Positions 31,816-44,870 of a stretch of DNA of 64,000 nt are shown piece by piece. Every line of letters begins with the position of its first letter. Position 1 is the first letter of the stretch. A program made the translations under genes and the position numbers. Under the pieces are notes generated by a model. That model was given only the letters and a program-made list of their open reading frames with translations. It ran no database searches and was not told the origin of the DNA. The DNA is from Enchytraeus crypticus (lineage: Eukaryota; Annelida; Clitellata; Enchytraeida; Enchytraeidae): assembly GCA_905160935.1 (NCBI GenBank), contig CAJHZI010000711.1:754501-818500 (forward strand), given 5' to 3'.

Positions 31816-32014
31816 GAAGTACCTCCTTAACCCACTGCCCAATTGGTAACCTCCCTGACCCACCGACCCCATTAAACTTGAACCTTTAGTGGTGTACAGG
31901 TTCAGCTTTTATTTAGAGATCAAATCCACATAGGATATTGGATCAGACTGCGACACCGCTGATCTCCTCTCCATAGCGTCGTGTATTACACGATGAAAAT
32001 GAAACGCAGTAAGT

Positions 32015-32140
32015 AGAGAGGATATTATGTCATTGGGGCAACATAATCCAGGCCTATGTAGATGGGATATTATGCCGTTGGGGCAACATATTCCAGTCAT
32101 ACGAAGAGGGGATATTATGCCATGGGAGCAACATAATGGA
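32015..32140. repeat. ~40-bp tandem repeat, three copies
   Basis: Variants of GGATATTATGTCATTGGGGC, AACATAATCCAG. Confidence 0.85.
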
Positions 32141-32394
32141 GTTCTATTCCACGTCTATACGTCGTTTATCATGTCTATATGGCGCATTAGAGCCGATGCA
32201 CCGGCAGTACTCGAGTATTAAACATGAACAGTCGACTCTCTGAGGTACAACTGACCCAATCAACAACGCGGAAGAGTCTACCAGATAGGACTAGCTGCCC
32301 ATTAGTTGACGGACTTTACAATGATAAAGGCTAGGGGCGAATTTAACGTCAGTCTCAAAGCCTGCTAGCGATTAAATCAGTGCAAGCAACGTAT

Positions 32395-32640
32395 TGTATG
32401 CATGTATTGTATACGAGTATTTGTATGTGTTGTATACATGATTTGTATAGAAGTGTTATATACAAGCACTTAATTCAAGTACTGTATACTAGAATTGCGA
32501 TACCAGTATTGTATACAAGTATTATATACGATTAAGTATTGTGTTCATGCTTAATATGCATATTTTGAATAAATGTTTTTTTACATGTTTTGTATATACA
32601 AGTATTGCATACAAGTATTGTATACACCTATTGAATACTT
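32395..32640. repeat. Degenerate minisatellite AGTATTGTATACA
   Basis: Irregular repeats of (A)GTATTGTATACAAGTAT over about 240 bp. Confidence 0.75.
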
Positions 32641-33377
32641 TGTCTTCAGACAAATTACACGTGCAAGATCTTACATTTACAAGAAAATTTGTACCGCTTT
32701 CTCATTTACCAATGAAGGTTTACGAAGAATGTTTAGAACTATTAATAAAGCATACCGGAATAATAGCAAGAATAGAGAGAGATTACTTTTGTCATCTTTG
32801 GGAGAGAAAACTTTCGTTAAATCAGTATTGCAACTCTCGTCCTATTTCAAACAGACTTCAGATCACCAGGAACTGTTTCAAATAACAAACTCTGCATTAG
32901 CTGTGTGGAAGTGGACTAAGCCCTACTGAGACGAAGTCACGTACAGACAATCAAGGCAACGAAAGGTCTCCATAAAAGAAGATATACTTATACAACATGC
33001 CAGGAAGAATGGGGATCCTAGAGGAGTAATGTGAGGGAAATCTCCCCATATTCAACATTTCATTCAAGCCTCTTTGTGTTTCAACTTGGTAGATACAAAA
33101 CTTTAGTAGGACTACAATTGTCGATAAATCCTGAAACTGAAAAATTTGCACAATTTCTTTCAGGAAAAGGAATGAAATAGCATTTGACGTACATTAAAAT
33201 TTCATATGCAGAAAGAGTGAAAGAGTTGGCATACAAAGAAAGTTGATAGGTGCACTAAGAAAAATAAAATCAGTATTAGTCTGATTGGCTGTAATTCGAG
33301 CGATTGATGGATTAACTTATTTGAATTGACTGATTGGATGAATTGAATTGAGTGAATGAATTTAGGCCTAATTTAAT

Positions 33378-33495
33378 GGATGGTCATGATGGTGATGATG
33401 ATGATGCAGCTAATGATGATGATAGTGGTGATGATGATGATGATGATGATGATTGTAATGATCACGATGATGATGACGATGATGCTGATGATTTA
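33378..33495. repeat. (GAT)n microsatellite
   Basis: GATGAT tract with interruptions. Confidence 0.9.
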
Positions 33496-33589
33496 AAATG
33501 ATGTTAATTTAATACCTCAATAACATCTATTTCTATATTACTGCTTAATCTAGTCTAGAAAACCTCTCTCACCCTCTCCACAACTCTGG

Positions 33590-33845
33590 TTTTTGAGCCA
33601 CATTTGACGAAATATACTTTGTATGTAGACACACGCTATGTACATTGACAGATTTCGCTCATAAAATGGCTCGCGATGCTCCGGTAGCAGAGCTGCAGGC
33701 GATTACTGGAACAAGACGTGAGTGTAAATCGCTTTAAGGCGGAGAGATCCTCAACAGCTTTTCCATCCGTATCCAGAGCGTTGTGTGCAAAACCCTTCTG
33801 CCTGCTGGTGACCCAAGCCTACACTGCTTGGGTGTTAAACTAGAA
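33590..33845. other. Unexplained GC-richer patch
   Basis: On the plus strand ATGGCTCGCGATGCTCCGGT opens an 18-residue frame that reaches GAC/gtgagt, a donor-like site. The block also holds GGCGGAGAGATCC. No continuation exon or repeat mate was identified. Confidence 0.25.
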
Positions 33846-33854
33846 ATCTCTTAT

Positions 33855-33878
33855 CATTTATATATATATATATATATA

Positions 33879-33914
<36 letters not shown>

Positions 33915-33964
33915 AAGGTTTAATGTCCGCTTCCTCATACAAGGATGCTGTAAGGGATGTCATA

Positions 33965-34015
<51 letters not shown>

Positions 34016-34144
34016 TGTATATATATATAATAGTAATAATAAAGTTAAAACGTTTTCCTCATACAAGGATGATGTCAAGGACGTCATATGATATATATAT
34101 ATATATGTCTCCATATATATATATTATGTATATATATATATACA

Positions 34145-34194
<50 letters not shown>

Positions 34195-34284
34195 ATCGCC
34201 TTAGGGTTCGTCTTATTTTATATTGTAAATAATGTACAATATATGCATATGTATAATATATGTATAAGATATCTTATACAATAT

Positions 34285-34315
<31 letters not shown>

Positions 34316-34335
34316 AATAATAATACATATACATG
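33855..34335. repeat. (TA)n arrays alternating with SINE 3' domains
   Basis: Several TA tracts (about 33858-33912, 33965-34012, 34090-34190, 34283-34312) separated by minus-strand SINE tails: TTTAATGTCCGCTTCCTCAT at 33918 and CGTTTTCCTCATACAAGG near 34050. Confidence 0.9.
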
Positions 34336-34354
34336 TGTATATATAATATATCAG

Positions 34355-34482
34355 TTGGATGGTCGAATGGACGGCCCGCTCGCCTAAGAAGCAGCAAGCA
34401 AATCGGTTCAAATCTCAGTCGAACCTTGTCTAACAGTATTCCTTGTGACACAGCAACAGGCGTTAAACTTCGTTTTTAAGGA
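34355..34482 (+). mobile_element. tRNA-derived SINE, another head type
   Basis: GGATGGTCGAATGGACGGCC, B-box CGGTTCAAATCTCAG, then TTCCTTGTGACACAGCAACA and GGCGTTAAAC. Confidence 0.65.
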
Positions 34483-36884
34483 TTACGTACAGATATGTAA
34501 TTAATATATAAATAAACAAATAAACTATTCGATTAAGGAGCCGTTTAAGAGCACTAAAGATGAATGTCGCTTGAAAATTTAATATAAAGCACTACAGCTC
34601 GTGCAGCTGACCAAAATTATAAAAATTAAATGAAGTTAAAAAGCAAAAAAAATTGAGTAAAAAGGCTAAATAATCTATAAAAATACTCATAAAGTAGAAA
34701 TCCCAATTTATGTTTACTCGTCAGATATAGTTTGGGCTACTTTTCAAATAGGGAAATGATAAATGATCAAAAATGAGAGCAGACTTTGGCAACGAAACGT
34801 CGATTGCTGGAGATAGAGTCTACAGCGACTGGGCACTGGCGGCGTATAACAAACGGCTTATAACAAATAGGTTTTTGATTGTAGGAAATGAAATCGCCTG
34901 ATTGATGCAGTCCTAATAAAGGTCCTAGCCAAGCCATCGGTCTCAATCCAATATTCTGTGATTTAACCTAACGCCAAGGGAGCTGGTGTGACTTCGGAAA
35001 GATTTCTCAAATGAGTTATAAATAAGAGTATTAGAATATAATATTATGTTCCTTTGAGTAATAGATAAGAATTTAGATTTTTAGATTCACTGAAAGAGAG
35101 ATGCAATATAAGAATTTAAAGAAAGCATCTGGGATACATTAGTCAACATCATTGTGATTTTGTTTCAAAGAGATTAGTTTTATAGCATTAAATTTTTACT
35201 TTGTCACATTGACGCTAGTTTTCGAAAATAGCAATTTTGTTGCCCTAACGCTTTCACTACTGAATCTTCACTGTTGTTTGAGGTATAGAACATAGGCTTG
35301 AATATGGAATTAAATTAAACAAAAATTTTGCTTAGCAACTGAGGTTTACATGATTACATCACTAAGAAAACCCTAAGTTTACATCACTAAAAATAATAGA
35401 TGAAGTATAAAAGACACGATTAAGAATTCTTTGGCATATTTACTTAAAGAAATAAACGTAACTGATACGATCAATATATAAACTCAAACGGTTTCAACAT
35501 TCAAAGTCTTTCTTTATCACTCAGGTTCTCTGCATATATTATTTCTTTGACTGAGAGATTTGCCGTGGTTCGTATAAAGGTACGTTTATACGTCAGATAA
35601 ATCCCAGGTTAACTTTCAAAGACCTAATCCAATGGCAAGAGAGATGGATGGAATTTAACTCTACATCTAAAATCACTTAAGCTGCGTGAGAAGGAAATGA
35701 AACAAATGCTGAAAAGTTATGATTAAAGTGTAGGATAACAACATTTAGCATGGACTAGTGAATTAGGTCTCGGTCTCAAGATCATGAGATATTAAACCTT
35801 AAACAAATACTAGACTGAATTAGACATACATAATGTTGTCCTACTAAAGTGAATTAGATAATTATACATAATATGGTCCATCATTGGACTATCATAATCT
35901 TATTTCTGCACGCGCAATGCTCCATTTGTCTCCCGTTCAAATTCCAAGAATTATTATTCTATCAACTTAAATATTTCATGATGTTACCTATCGCTTTACG
36001 CACTGAACTATTGGGATATTCCATAAAATGAACATCAGTACAAACTGAAGTAACTGAACTTTAATTTTATATTCTAGGTCTTCCTTTTTTCTTTTTTCCT
36101 TGGCTTGGCTTCTAATTTACTGAAATCATTAGGCATTCGTAATAGGCTAAGTGATAAAAAGCCTGTGAAAATAAATATTAGAAATTCTGATTCCAAGTAA
36201 AAAGAAGGCCTATACTGAAAACAGAACACGATACCCTGATAAACAAGTGATCTGTGTTAGTAACCAGGCTTGTTAAATTCTACATTACGATACTTCTAGT
36301 CCAATGAATTCCTTCACTACGTTTTCTCTTCAACACATCCCTGCACGTAATTCAATTACAAGTTTCAACCTCTTTTCTCTAGCAGAATAATTTTACGCCA
36401 GTAAATTACGAGCAAATAAACAAACTTAAAGCACGGCCTGAATTTTCTAGCTTTAGTAGAAGAAATCCAATTTGCAGCTTAGTTAGGTTAATTTATTCGA
36501 CACGTTCTAACTGTTGGACTAATGATTTTCGCCTAGAAATTAGATTCATTTGGACACAATCTTATTCGTTAGTGCAACAGACAAAGACTTTATAGAGGAG
36601 GAGGAGGGATGTTAAGTAATTGTCGAAAATGTATTTGACTCTGATTTAATTAATGCAAATATTAAATAACTGTTTCAGATATATTAAAATGTTAAACTTA
36701 ATCAATAGTACTGGCTCTAAACGTAATTTTTTCTGAAACAAATATGTTCCAGTAAATCAGACTGACTCTACTACTCAGTGTGAGAGCAGGGAGGGGTAGG
36801 TAGGGGGGATAGAGGCGGGGGAGGCTGAAAGAGCTTGGACGCCTGGGGTCACTATTAGAAGCTTGTAGACGAGCATGCTTCTGT

Positions 36885-37160
36885 TAATGGAGCTACGCTC
36901 CTGCTAATGGAGCAATGCTCCTGTTAATAGAGCAACGCTCCTGTTAATGGAGCAACGCTGCTGTTAATGAAGCAACGCTCCTGTTAATGGAGCAAAGCTC
37001 CGGTTAATGAAGCAACGCTCCTGTTAATGGAGCAATTCTCCTGTTTATGGAGCAACGCTCTTGATAACGAAGCAACGCTCTTGATAATGGAGCAACGCTC
37101 TTGATAACGGAGCAACGCTCCAGTTAATGGATCAACGCTCCTGCTAATGGAGCAACGCTT
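36885..37160. repeat. 20-bp minisatellite, about 13 copies
   Basis: Unit GCTCCTGTTAATGGAGCAAC with variants. Each unit is internally palindromic (GCTCC...GGAGC). Confidence 0.93.
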
Positions 37161-37274
37161 CCTTCCTGCCTCGCTTCTCTCACTGACTAGTCTGGCTCTC
37201 GTCCAAGACACAAATTCTTATAATACTTTATGCACAATACCTTAACATGCTTAAAATCTCTAATACTTTATATT

Positions 37275-37395
37275 CCATTCGATATGATTTAAAGATTTAC
37301 TCACATGTGGACATGAAGAGGAAAGCGGAAGACAGAGAAGCACGAAGGCGTTATATATCATGGACCTGCCAGTAGGCGGTGCACTATGAGAAATT
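37275..37395 (+). mobile_element. LINE 3' fragment
   Basis: TTACTCACATGTGGACATGA, AGAGGAAAGCGGAAGACAGA, TATATATCATGGACCTGCCA and GTAGGCGGTGCACTATGAG. Confidence 0.85.
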
Positions 37396-37524
37396 CTATA
37401 AGATGAATCAGGGGCTTCTGTCAACGGACACACAAAAAACCGCATGCGATTAGGCATCATCAATCGATAGACTCGTTCTCTGGATTTTGCATTTTGCGTC
37501 GTTTCTAGACATTTTTAAATCGTG

Positions 37525-37600
37525 GCATGGATTTGCTACAATAGAGCACGATGTTGTCATTTACCGCAGTATTACTCTAATTGTTGTCTATTTTTATCTC
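37525..37600 (+). mobile_element. Retroposon 3' end, TTG-tail family
   Basis: TAGAGCACGATGTTGTCATT, then GCAGTATTACTCTAATTGTT. Confidence 0.65.
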
Positions 37601-38584
37601 TTTATCTGTTTCACTTTCTTTCTAAATATATCCCTGTATCTATCATTCCGTCTTTCAAACTCCATATCCTTTCCGCTCTTTATTTCTCTATTTTCTCTAT
37701 CAAATTAAATTCCACGCGGAATCATAAAATCAAGTTGTTTTCTGTTAATTTTAACAGCACTTATAACCAATCTAATCGCAATTGAGATTAATATCCTATT
37801 AAAGCTAAGAGATCAGCTATAAGGAGTTCCTCGTCTATATTTATACCCCATTTGTTCGACCTCTAGTTGACCTTGGCGCACTCTCTGGTTTCCCTGACAT
37901 CACGACAGGGATTAGAGCGTGGATTGAAAATATGAGCAATATTTCATTAAGTCATGGCTGTGAAATGATGAATGTAGACAACCTTAAGTAACGTGATGGA
38001 TGGCACACAAGTCTCTTTCTCGTTTCCTTATAAAACTAATCAGCAACCCAAACTCCCATAGCAATTCTATCTCCGAAGTTAACTGCGGAGCATCAATGTA
38101 TACTGTAGAGCCGCATTATAGTAGTTACGTTTGCAGGATTGTTACAGGATTGTTTACGACTTTTCGTGTTATCATCATAATCGTCATCGTCATAATTATC
38201 ATCACTGAAGGCACCCTAACTGGGGTTCTAGAAATGACAACAATAAAGAAAATTATTAGGAAATTGAAGAAGTTGGATTGTCGAATAAGGTCATTCAATC
38301 TCTACCAATATCACAGCAGCCTAGTTTGTGATTTCTCAAACGCAGTCGCGCTTGTGATTGTGAGCGGCGATAGAGAGAAAATTGAATCTAGACCCCTGGA
38401 CCCCTAGACAATAAAAATTGTCTAGGGAAATAATTGCTATAGAAATTTCGAAACGCAGAAAATGTATACAATTGTCATACTGTATTCCTTATCAAAGCAA
38501 GCCGACCATCTCTAAGTGATTGTTGAGCTAGTACCCCTAAATGTAAAATTTTTGTAATTTTTAAAGTACAAGACAGTTGGAGTA

Positions 38585-39018
38585 CGAGACCCCCTAACAC
38601 CCCTGGTGTGCCGCGCACGAGGACACCCACTGGGTAGCCCCTGACACCCCTGGGGTACTGGTGCCCCTGACACCCCTGCCTAGGGTGCTGTTGTCCCTGA
38701 CACCCCTGGGGTACTGGTGCCCCTGACACCCCTGGGGTGCAGCAACCCTTGACACCCCTGGGGTGCTGGTGCCTCTGACACCCCTTGGATGCTGGTGCCT
38801 CTAACACCCCTGGGGTGCTGGTGTCTCTAACACCCCTGGGGTGCTGGTGCCTCTAATACCCCTGGGGTGCTGGTGCCTCTAACACCCCTGGGGTGCTGGT
38901 GCCTCTAACACCCCTGGGGAGCTGGTGCCTCTAACACATCTGGGGTGCTGGTACCTCTAATACCCCTGGGGTGCTGGTGCCTCTAACACCACTGGGGTGC
39001 TGGTGGACCCCCACCCAG
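38585..39018. repeat. 26-bp GC-rich minisatellite, about 15 copies
   Basis: Unit ACACCCCTGGGGTGCTGGTG, CCTCTA with variants. It contains the palindrome CACCCCTGGGGTG. It stands out as strongly GC-rich in AT-rich surroundings. Confidence 0.95.
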
Positions 39019-39199
39019 GGGTGTCGCCGCCTCGACTCTCGGGCAGGATAAACTGATTACAGGGTATAGATGGAATTGACAAGGTCGAATCATCGAATGG
39101 CGAGTGATTGATGGAGGCGTCGCTCCACTGAAAGAATTGATTTTCAGCGAAGTTCAGTTGCATTTAGCGCCTGTCGTATCCCATCCTAACATCAAATGT

Positions 39200-39465
39200 A
39201 TCATCGGCTGAGTGTTTGTAGAAGTTAGCACAATACAGTATGTCATATGATATGTGCTTGGAGAAGTTAGCACAATGTGTTATATGATGTGTGCTTGGAG
39301 GAGTTAGCACAATGTGGTATATGATATGTGCTTGGAGAAGTTAGCACAATGTGTTATATGATGTGTGCTTGGAGGAGTTAGCACAATGTGTTATATGATA
39401 TGTGCTTGTAGAAGTTAGCACAATATGTGCTTGGGGGAGTTAGCACAATGTGTCATATGACACAT
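39200..39465. repeat. ~37-bp minisatellite
   Basis: Variants of ATGTGTGCTTGGAGGAGTTA, GCACAATGTGTTATATG; about seven copies. Confidence 0.9.
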
Positions 39466-39535
39466 GATGACGTCCCTGACATCATCCTTGTATGAGGAAA
39501 CGCACATTAAACCTTTATTATTTATTTATTTATTT
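39465..39535 (+). mobile_element. SINE 3' domain with (TTTA)n tail
   Basis: GATGACGTCCCTGACATCAT, CCTTGTATGAGGAAACGCAC, ATTAAACCTTTATTATTTAT. Confidence 0.75.
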
Positions 39536-39794
39536 ATATGATGTGTGCTTGCAGGACTTAACACATCTAGCACCATTTCTAGCACCATGATCACAGTCTT
39601 GACATCCAGTACATATTGGTAAATAAATCTAATTCTCTTATGGAAACGCTCATCACTAAGAAAATTAATACAGCAGTATTAAAAATTTCCTCAACAGAAA
39701 AATTACGTTATCATCAGACTTATTCAGCTTTACTGAAACGTTTGCTGAAGAGATCAGAGCTCATTATCATATAAACTTGACAGCTGTAAATTTA

Positions 39795-39866
39795 ATTAAT
39801 CAATCAATCAATCAATAAGAATTTAATGTCCGGTTCCTCGCCATATGGCAATGTCAGGGACGTCTA
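39795..39866 (-). mobile_element. SINE 3' domain with (ATTG)n tail
   Basis: (ATCA)n, AGAATTTAATGTCCGGTTCC, TCGCCATATGGCAATGTCAG, GGACGTC. Confidence 0.75.
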
Positions 39867-40314
39867 TTGCAGACTCTAGACAAAGAGGCGCCAAAGCACC
39901 ACAAGATGACGACTGAATACACAGAGACCACAAGAGAAATCGAGATGAAAACAGTCTTAGTCCAACGGCTAATGTTTAACATTAAATTACTTTTCTTGTA
40001 TTAGAGGTTGGGCTCAATATACATAATAAATTTTGAAATTGAACCATCATTAGAATACACAAAAACTAAATATTAATTAATATTCAATTACAAAACAATT
40101 AACAAACGCGATCAATTATCCCTCAGCATTTTTCTATAGAAGTTTATTGTACCTTTAGCTCCGCGTCTATGATGTAACGATGACTAACTACTTCCTCCCG
40201 ACTGGTGTTTCCCCGTTAATATAAATTAGTCAAACGAGACTGCGATTTACTGCTCTAAATTCTGCTACTTCAAGAATGTTGTAACATGGACCTAATTGTA
40301 TATGAATTCTTTAT

Positions 40315-40383
40315 ATACAGTATATATATATATATATATATATACAGTATATATATATATATATATACTGTATATATATATAT

Positions 40384-40414
<31 letters not shown>

Positions 40415-40500
40415 CATTATATATGTGTGTGCATACGTGTATATATAGGCCTATTTATATACATGTATATATATATTATATATATATATTTATTTATATA
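40315..40500. repeat. (TA)n microsatellite cluster
   Basis: TA tracts punctuated by CAG, CATG and GTGTG. Confidence 0.9.
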
Positions 40501-40639
40501 ATATCATAAAAAGATGTAATGAATAATAATGCATGATATATGATTTAATTTGATATAATGTGCATGATGCATTGCACTTAGCAGGCATGTATACATGTAA
40601 AGAGTATGACATAGGACATGGTATAGCGAAGATGATTTA

Positions 40640-40830
40640 CTAAATTATATGTATATGAAAGGAAAATGAGAAAGGTGTTAGAGGAAGACCGATATAAGAG
40701 ATTATTGGCGACTAACAATAAATTCATAGAAAAAGATTAGATGAATTGCGAGAGAAAAAATTGATTGATACCGTTAAGCCTACATTCCACGGACCTGCCG
40801 TTGGACAGTACACTGAGAGAACAGTACACA
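40640..40830 (+). mobile_element. LINE-related 3' fragment (diverged)
   Basis: AGAAAGGTGTTAGAGGAAGA, CCACGGACCTGCCGTTGGAC and AGTACACTGAGAG. The tail matches the LINE; the upstream coding part is a different subfamily. Confidence 0.65.
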
Positions 40831-42002
40831 GTGCATTGTAGAGAGCTCGAGGGGCGCCAGAAAACAGGGGCAGGAAAATAACCAGCTAAAAGAAATTATT
40901 TTGAACAAATCGTCTCGGATATCATTTTAGAAAATTGATTTATCTTATCTCTGTGGAAAAATAGAAAGATTTATCTCATCGGAATGGATAAATAGTTATA
41001 TCCAACTCATCGCTATTGATAAGTAAATAGATTTATCGCGATGATATTGCTGACACGACGTGAATCGCCATTTGCAACGTACAAAGAGAATCAATTCACG
41101 AACATTTTTTACTACAATACTGAATTGGCTACAACAGATGCAATTGAAGCAAAAACCGCCTGCCTTTATTTAATATGCTATCGATATACAGTTGATGTTA
41201 TGCTGTGCTATCATTTTAGTTTGGTACCTTTATTTAATTTATTTTTTAATATAATGAGTTAACTTCAATTTTGAACAATCACCGTCGTTCTATCTATCAT
41301 TTTATTTTAGACTCCACAGCAGTAATTGATGCGTTAACAGTGAAGTTTATTTTTAACAATGTTCAATATTTATCGGCTAGTTTGTCAAATGGATAGCACA
41401 CTTTCCTGTAAAGTAGGAGGCCATCAGTTAAAATTTCAGGTAGTGTCTGTCGGTGTTCTAATAAAACAGAAGCCCTGAACTGAACGTTATCATGTCCCTG
41501 GTAAAGATATCTCCATGTATGAAATTACCTGCAAAGTAGGATCTTCAGCTTTTGATCTATGGTATGCTCTTTAATGAGCGCTACTTTTATTGGAAGAGTT
41601 TGAAGGATTGAACTTTCCCACCACATTGGGAAATTATAAGCAAAAAATTATTACAGAAGGTTCTCGACGTGTAAGCTAAAAATACTAATATGGATTCGTA
41701 TGTATCGGACCTGATAACGACAGATCTTTGACAGATTGATTGAGGCGGAGTTTCTAGAGACAGAATTAATTCGTCCAGTAATTCGTGGCGTTGCAGGCGG
41801 GTGTGTGAGGAAACGATAACGAGAAGCAAAATCGGGGTGTTTTCTGTGGCTAATTCTTCAAGTTAATTAAAACTTTCCTCGTCATATCCGCCACTGATAT
41901 TCCACACGACGCCGCCTGGTGACAAATCAGATGTCGTGCTATCTCTCTGTTAACTAGCTGGTTTTATAGTGTTACAGACAACGAAGCTGTGATACACAAG
42001 AT

Positions 42003-42135
42003 ATTCGATAAGATATTCCGATCAGATATTCGACCGCGGTTCACTATGTGCGTGGTTCAAATCCTGGGCTCTCCCGTCACTGACAGCTCGTTCGAGTGAG
42101 AAAACTGACGTTAATCTTAACTTTAGTTTTTTTTA
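42003..42135 (+). mobile_element. tRNA-derived SINE, family A
   Basis: ATTCGACCGCGGTTCACTAT, GTGGTTCAAATCCTGGGCTC, TCGTTCGAGTGAGAAAACTG, ACGTTAATC. Confidence 0.8.
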
Positions 42136-42315
42136 TCTGAAGTGTCTGCTACCCATTTAAAGCACAACGGTGCAATTAATCAAGAGTATGACGGAGGTGC
42201 GAGTGAGCGAGACTGTGGCCACTAAAACTAAAACATCGACTAAATATGAAAGCTCGGTATGTTTGAATTTAACACGCAATCGAGAGAGAGACTGATTTTG
42301 CCTTCATAAAACTGG

Positions 42316-42455
42316 TAAAAGCTAAAAAGCTAAGGCTAACGTCAGTTTCCTCACTCGAAGGCGATGTCAGTGACGAGCGAGTCCAGGATTTGAACCTCGC
42401 ACATACTAATCCGCGGTCGAGTATCTTACCGATTTCGCCACAGGCTCCAGCCCAC
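42316..42455 (-). mobile_element. tRNA-derived SINE, family A
   Basis: Plus strand GCTAACGTCAGTTTCCTCAC, TCCAGGATTTGAACCTCGCA, CCGCGGTCGAGTATCTTACC and GCCACAGGCTCCAGCC. It faces the copy at 42003, about 200 bp away. Confidence 0.85.
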
Positions 42456-42464
42456 AATACCAAC

Positions 42465-42735
42465 AACAATGCCTAATGCAATAACAATACCAACCATTCA
42501 TAACCATGCCAACCATTCATAACCATACCAACGACTCATAACCATACCAACCATTCATAACCATATCAACCATGCATAACCATACCAACAATGCATAACC
42601 ATACCAACCATTCATAATCATATCAACCATTCATGACCATACCAACCATTCATAACCATATCAATCATGCATAACCATATCAACCATTCATAACCATACC
42701 AACCATTCATAACCATACCAACCATGCATAACCAT
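42465..42735. repeat. 18-bp minisatellite, about 15 copies
   Basis: Unit CATAACCATACCAACCATT with ATATCA and GCAT variants. Confidence 0.93.
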
Positions 42736-43254
42736 GCCCTTTTGATTGATTGAGGATAATCCAAAGTAATATACTGCACGATGCTGATCAAAGCGATGAT
42801 TTTGTTTAATCTAACGGCGAAATCGCCAAGGTTCACATATACAAATAATCTCGCATATCAGTCCTAAGCTTAAATTTGAACGAAAATTAAATGGATGCAA
42901 CTAGTTGACAAGAAAAGATGTCAAATTGACTAAAATAGTGTATCTGACATTTGATTGACTGGTTAGTATAAACTCTTGCTATTAATATATTTTTTGTGTT
43001 CATTGTAATTTACCTGTGATTCACAAACGAAGTTAAGCCTATTTGTTGTATAGATAGATTTCGTTGAATAGAAATGAGTGGAACTACGCAGTTTTTTATT
43101 TTCCTTCTTTTTGGTTTAACTTCCAATCTCCACTAGAAATCAGTTTACAACAGTCGGCACAGCCTCAATGGTGAAGAGATCTTTGCTCAATTCGATTACT
43201 TAAAAAGACGGTCACGACCAGATAATGTCAACAGAGCTAATGGAAGGTGCAAGA

Positions 43255-43362
43255 GGATATAATTTTGAGAAATTTACGAGAAGAAGGAGTAAGTGGAGAT
43301 AAATTTGAGAAATTTACGAGAAGGAGTAAGTGGAGATAATTTTGAGAAATTTAAGAGAAGAA
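43255..43362. repeat. ~40-bp tandem repeat, about three copies
   Basis: TTTTGAGAAATTTACGAGAA, GGAGTAAGTGGAGATAA with a small deletion in one copy. Confidence 0.85.
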
Positions 43363-43769
43363 GGAGCAAGAGAATAAAATTTATTGAAATTTAAGAGTTG
43401 TCGGTTGCGAGGACATTAATTTATCGCTCAGTCAAAAAATTCCGAAAGATTGTGAATAACAACAAATACACAGAGTCTGTGATAACATTAATACTGGTAA
43501 AGCTTTAAATCAAAGCCCCGTCAAATTCATAATGGCCCATTTCTAATATTATAATTATCAATTTGAGTAAATCAGCAAAATTGAAAGATTCAGATCTGTA
43601 TGCTTTAGGCGTCTCTTATGAACATGTGCAATTGACGCAGACTCCACTTCTAGAACTTACGCTGATGCTCATTTTCTGCAGAAGAAACTAATTTTTGTAA
43701 AGTGTTGCGACATTTCAGTGCTTCGTGAGAAGTAGCTAGAGTGGTGCTGCTGCTAATGGAGTCTGAATT

Positions 43770-43833
43770 AGAGAGAGAGAGAGAGAGAAAGAAAGAGAGA
43801 GAGAAAGAAAGAGAGAGAGAGAGAGAGAAAGAA

Positions 43834-43865
<32 letters not shown>

Positions 43866-44130
43866 AAGAAAGAGAGAGAGAGAGAGAAGAAAGAGAGAGA
43901 GAAGACAGATAGAGCGAGTATAGAGAGAAAGAGAGAGAGAGTAAGAGAGAGAGAGAGAGAGAACAAGAGAGAAAGTGAGAAAGAGAGAGAAAGAAAGAAA
44001 GACAAAGAGAGCGATATAGAGAGAAAAAGAGAGTTAGAGAGAGTGAGAGAGAGTAAGAGAGAAAGAGAGAGAGAAAAATAGAGAGAGAGTAAGAAAGAAA
44101 GAGAGAGAGAGAGAGCAAGAGTGAGAGAGT

Positions 44131-44166
<36 letters not shown>
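43770..44166. repeat. ~400-bp (GA)n microsatellite
   Basis: GA tract with AAAG and TAGA interruptions; the 168-codon Ser/Leu frame on the minus strand is an artefact. Confidence 0.97.
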
Positions 44167-44168
<2 letters not shown>

Positions 44169-44204
44169 CACTGAGTGCGGAGTAATTTCCAGCTGAAGAA
44201 AACC

Positions 44205-44362
44205 CAGTACAATTCAGTACAATGCAGTACAATGCAGTACAATTCAGTACAATTCAGTACAGTTCAGTACAATTCAGCCCAATGCAGTACAATTCAGTAC
44301 AATTCAGTACAGTTTAGTACAGTTCAGTACAATTCAGTACAGTTCAGCGTAACCAGTACAAC
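44205..44362. repeat. 10-bp minisatellite TCAGTACAAT
   Basis: About 15 copies with AATG and AGTT variants. Confidence 0.95.
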
Positions 44363-44581
44363 TCGGTGGAATAACTCGGTGCAATTCATTGCAATCAAGT
44401 ACAACTCAACAGTACTACGCTAGAAGTAGAACCTAGAGAGCCTCAATTCAATTATTTTCTAAACCAAGAGCAGCTAATAGAAATGGAGTACAAGTATAGG
44501 AGCTTCCAAGACCACTGAATTTTCCGCATTTATCTTTTTTGAAAACTTTTGATTATTAACAACCATTCTCAATAGAGATCT

Positions 44582-44870
44582 AGCATTATTTGTACAATAG
44601 CATTATTTGTACAATAGCATTATTTGTACAATAGCATTATTTGTACAATAGCATTATTTGTACAATAGCATTATTTGTACAATAGCATTATTTGTACAAT
44701 AGCATTATTTGTACAATAGCATTATTTGTACAATAGCATTATTTGTACAATAGCATTATTTGTACAATAGCATTATTTGTACAATAGCATTATTTGTACA
44801 ATAGCATTATTTGTACAATAGCATTATTTGTACAATAGCATTATTTGTACAATAGCATTATTAGAAATGA
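44582..44870. repeat. 17-bp array, essentially perfect
   Basis: Unit TAGCATTATTTGTACAA repeated about 16 times with no visible change, ending in two diverged copies. Confidence 0.97.

Noticed and set aside
32541-32929. Two overlapping frames of about 115 codons
   Set aside because: They start in a degenerate repeat, have no recognisable domain, and are at about chance length for two overlapping frames in AT-rich DNA.
38401-38430. Hairpin CCCTAGACAA...TTGTCTAGGG resembling a bacterial terminator
   Set aside because: The DNA is eukaryotic and no transcript end is implied; short hairpins of this size are common by chance.
41587-41829. 80-codon minus-strand frame with mixed composition, considered as the missing RING exon
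   Set aside because: No Cys/His pattern and no phase-2 donor seen.
43736-44242. 168-codon Ser/Leu-rich frame
   Set aside because: Translation of a (GA)n tract.
44582-44870. Regular repeats considered as a CRISPR array
   Set aside because: No unique spacers between units; it is a simple tandem array in animal DNA.
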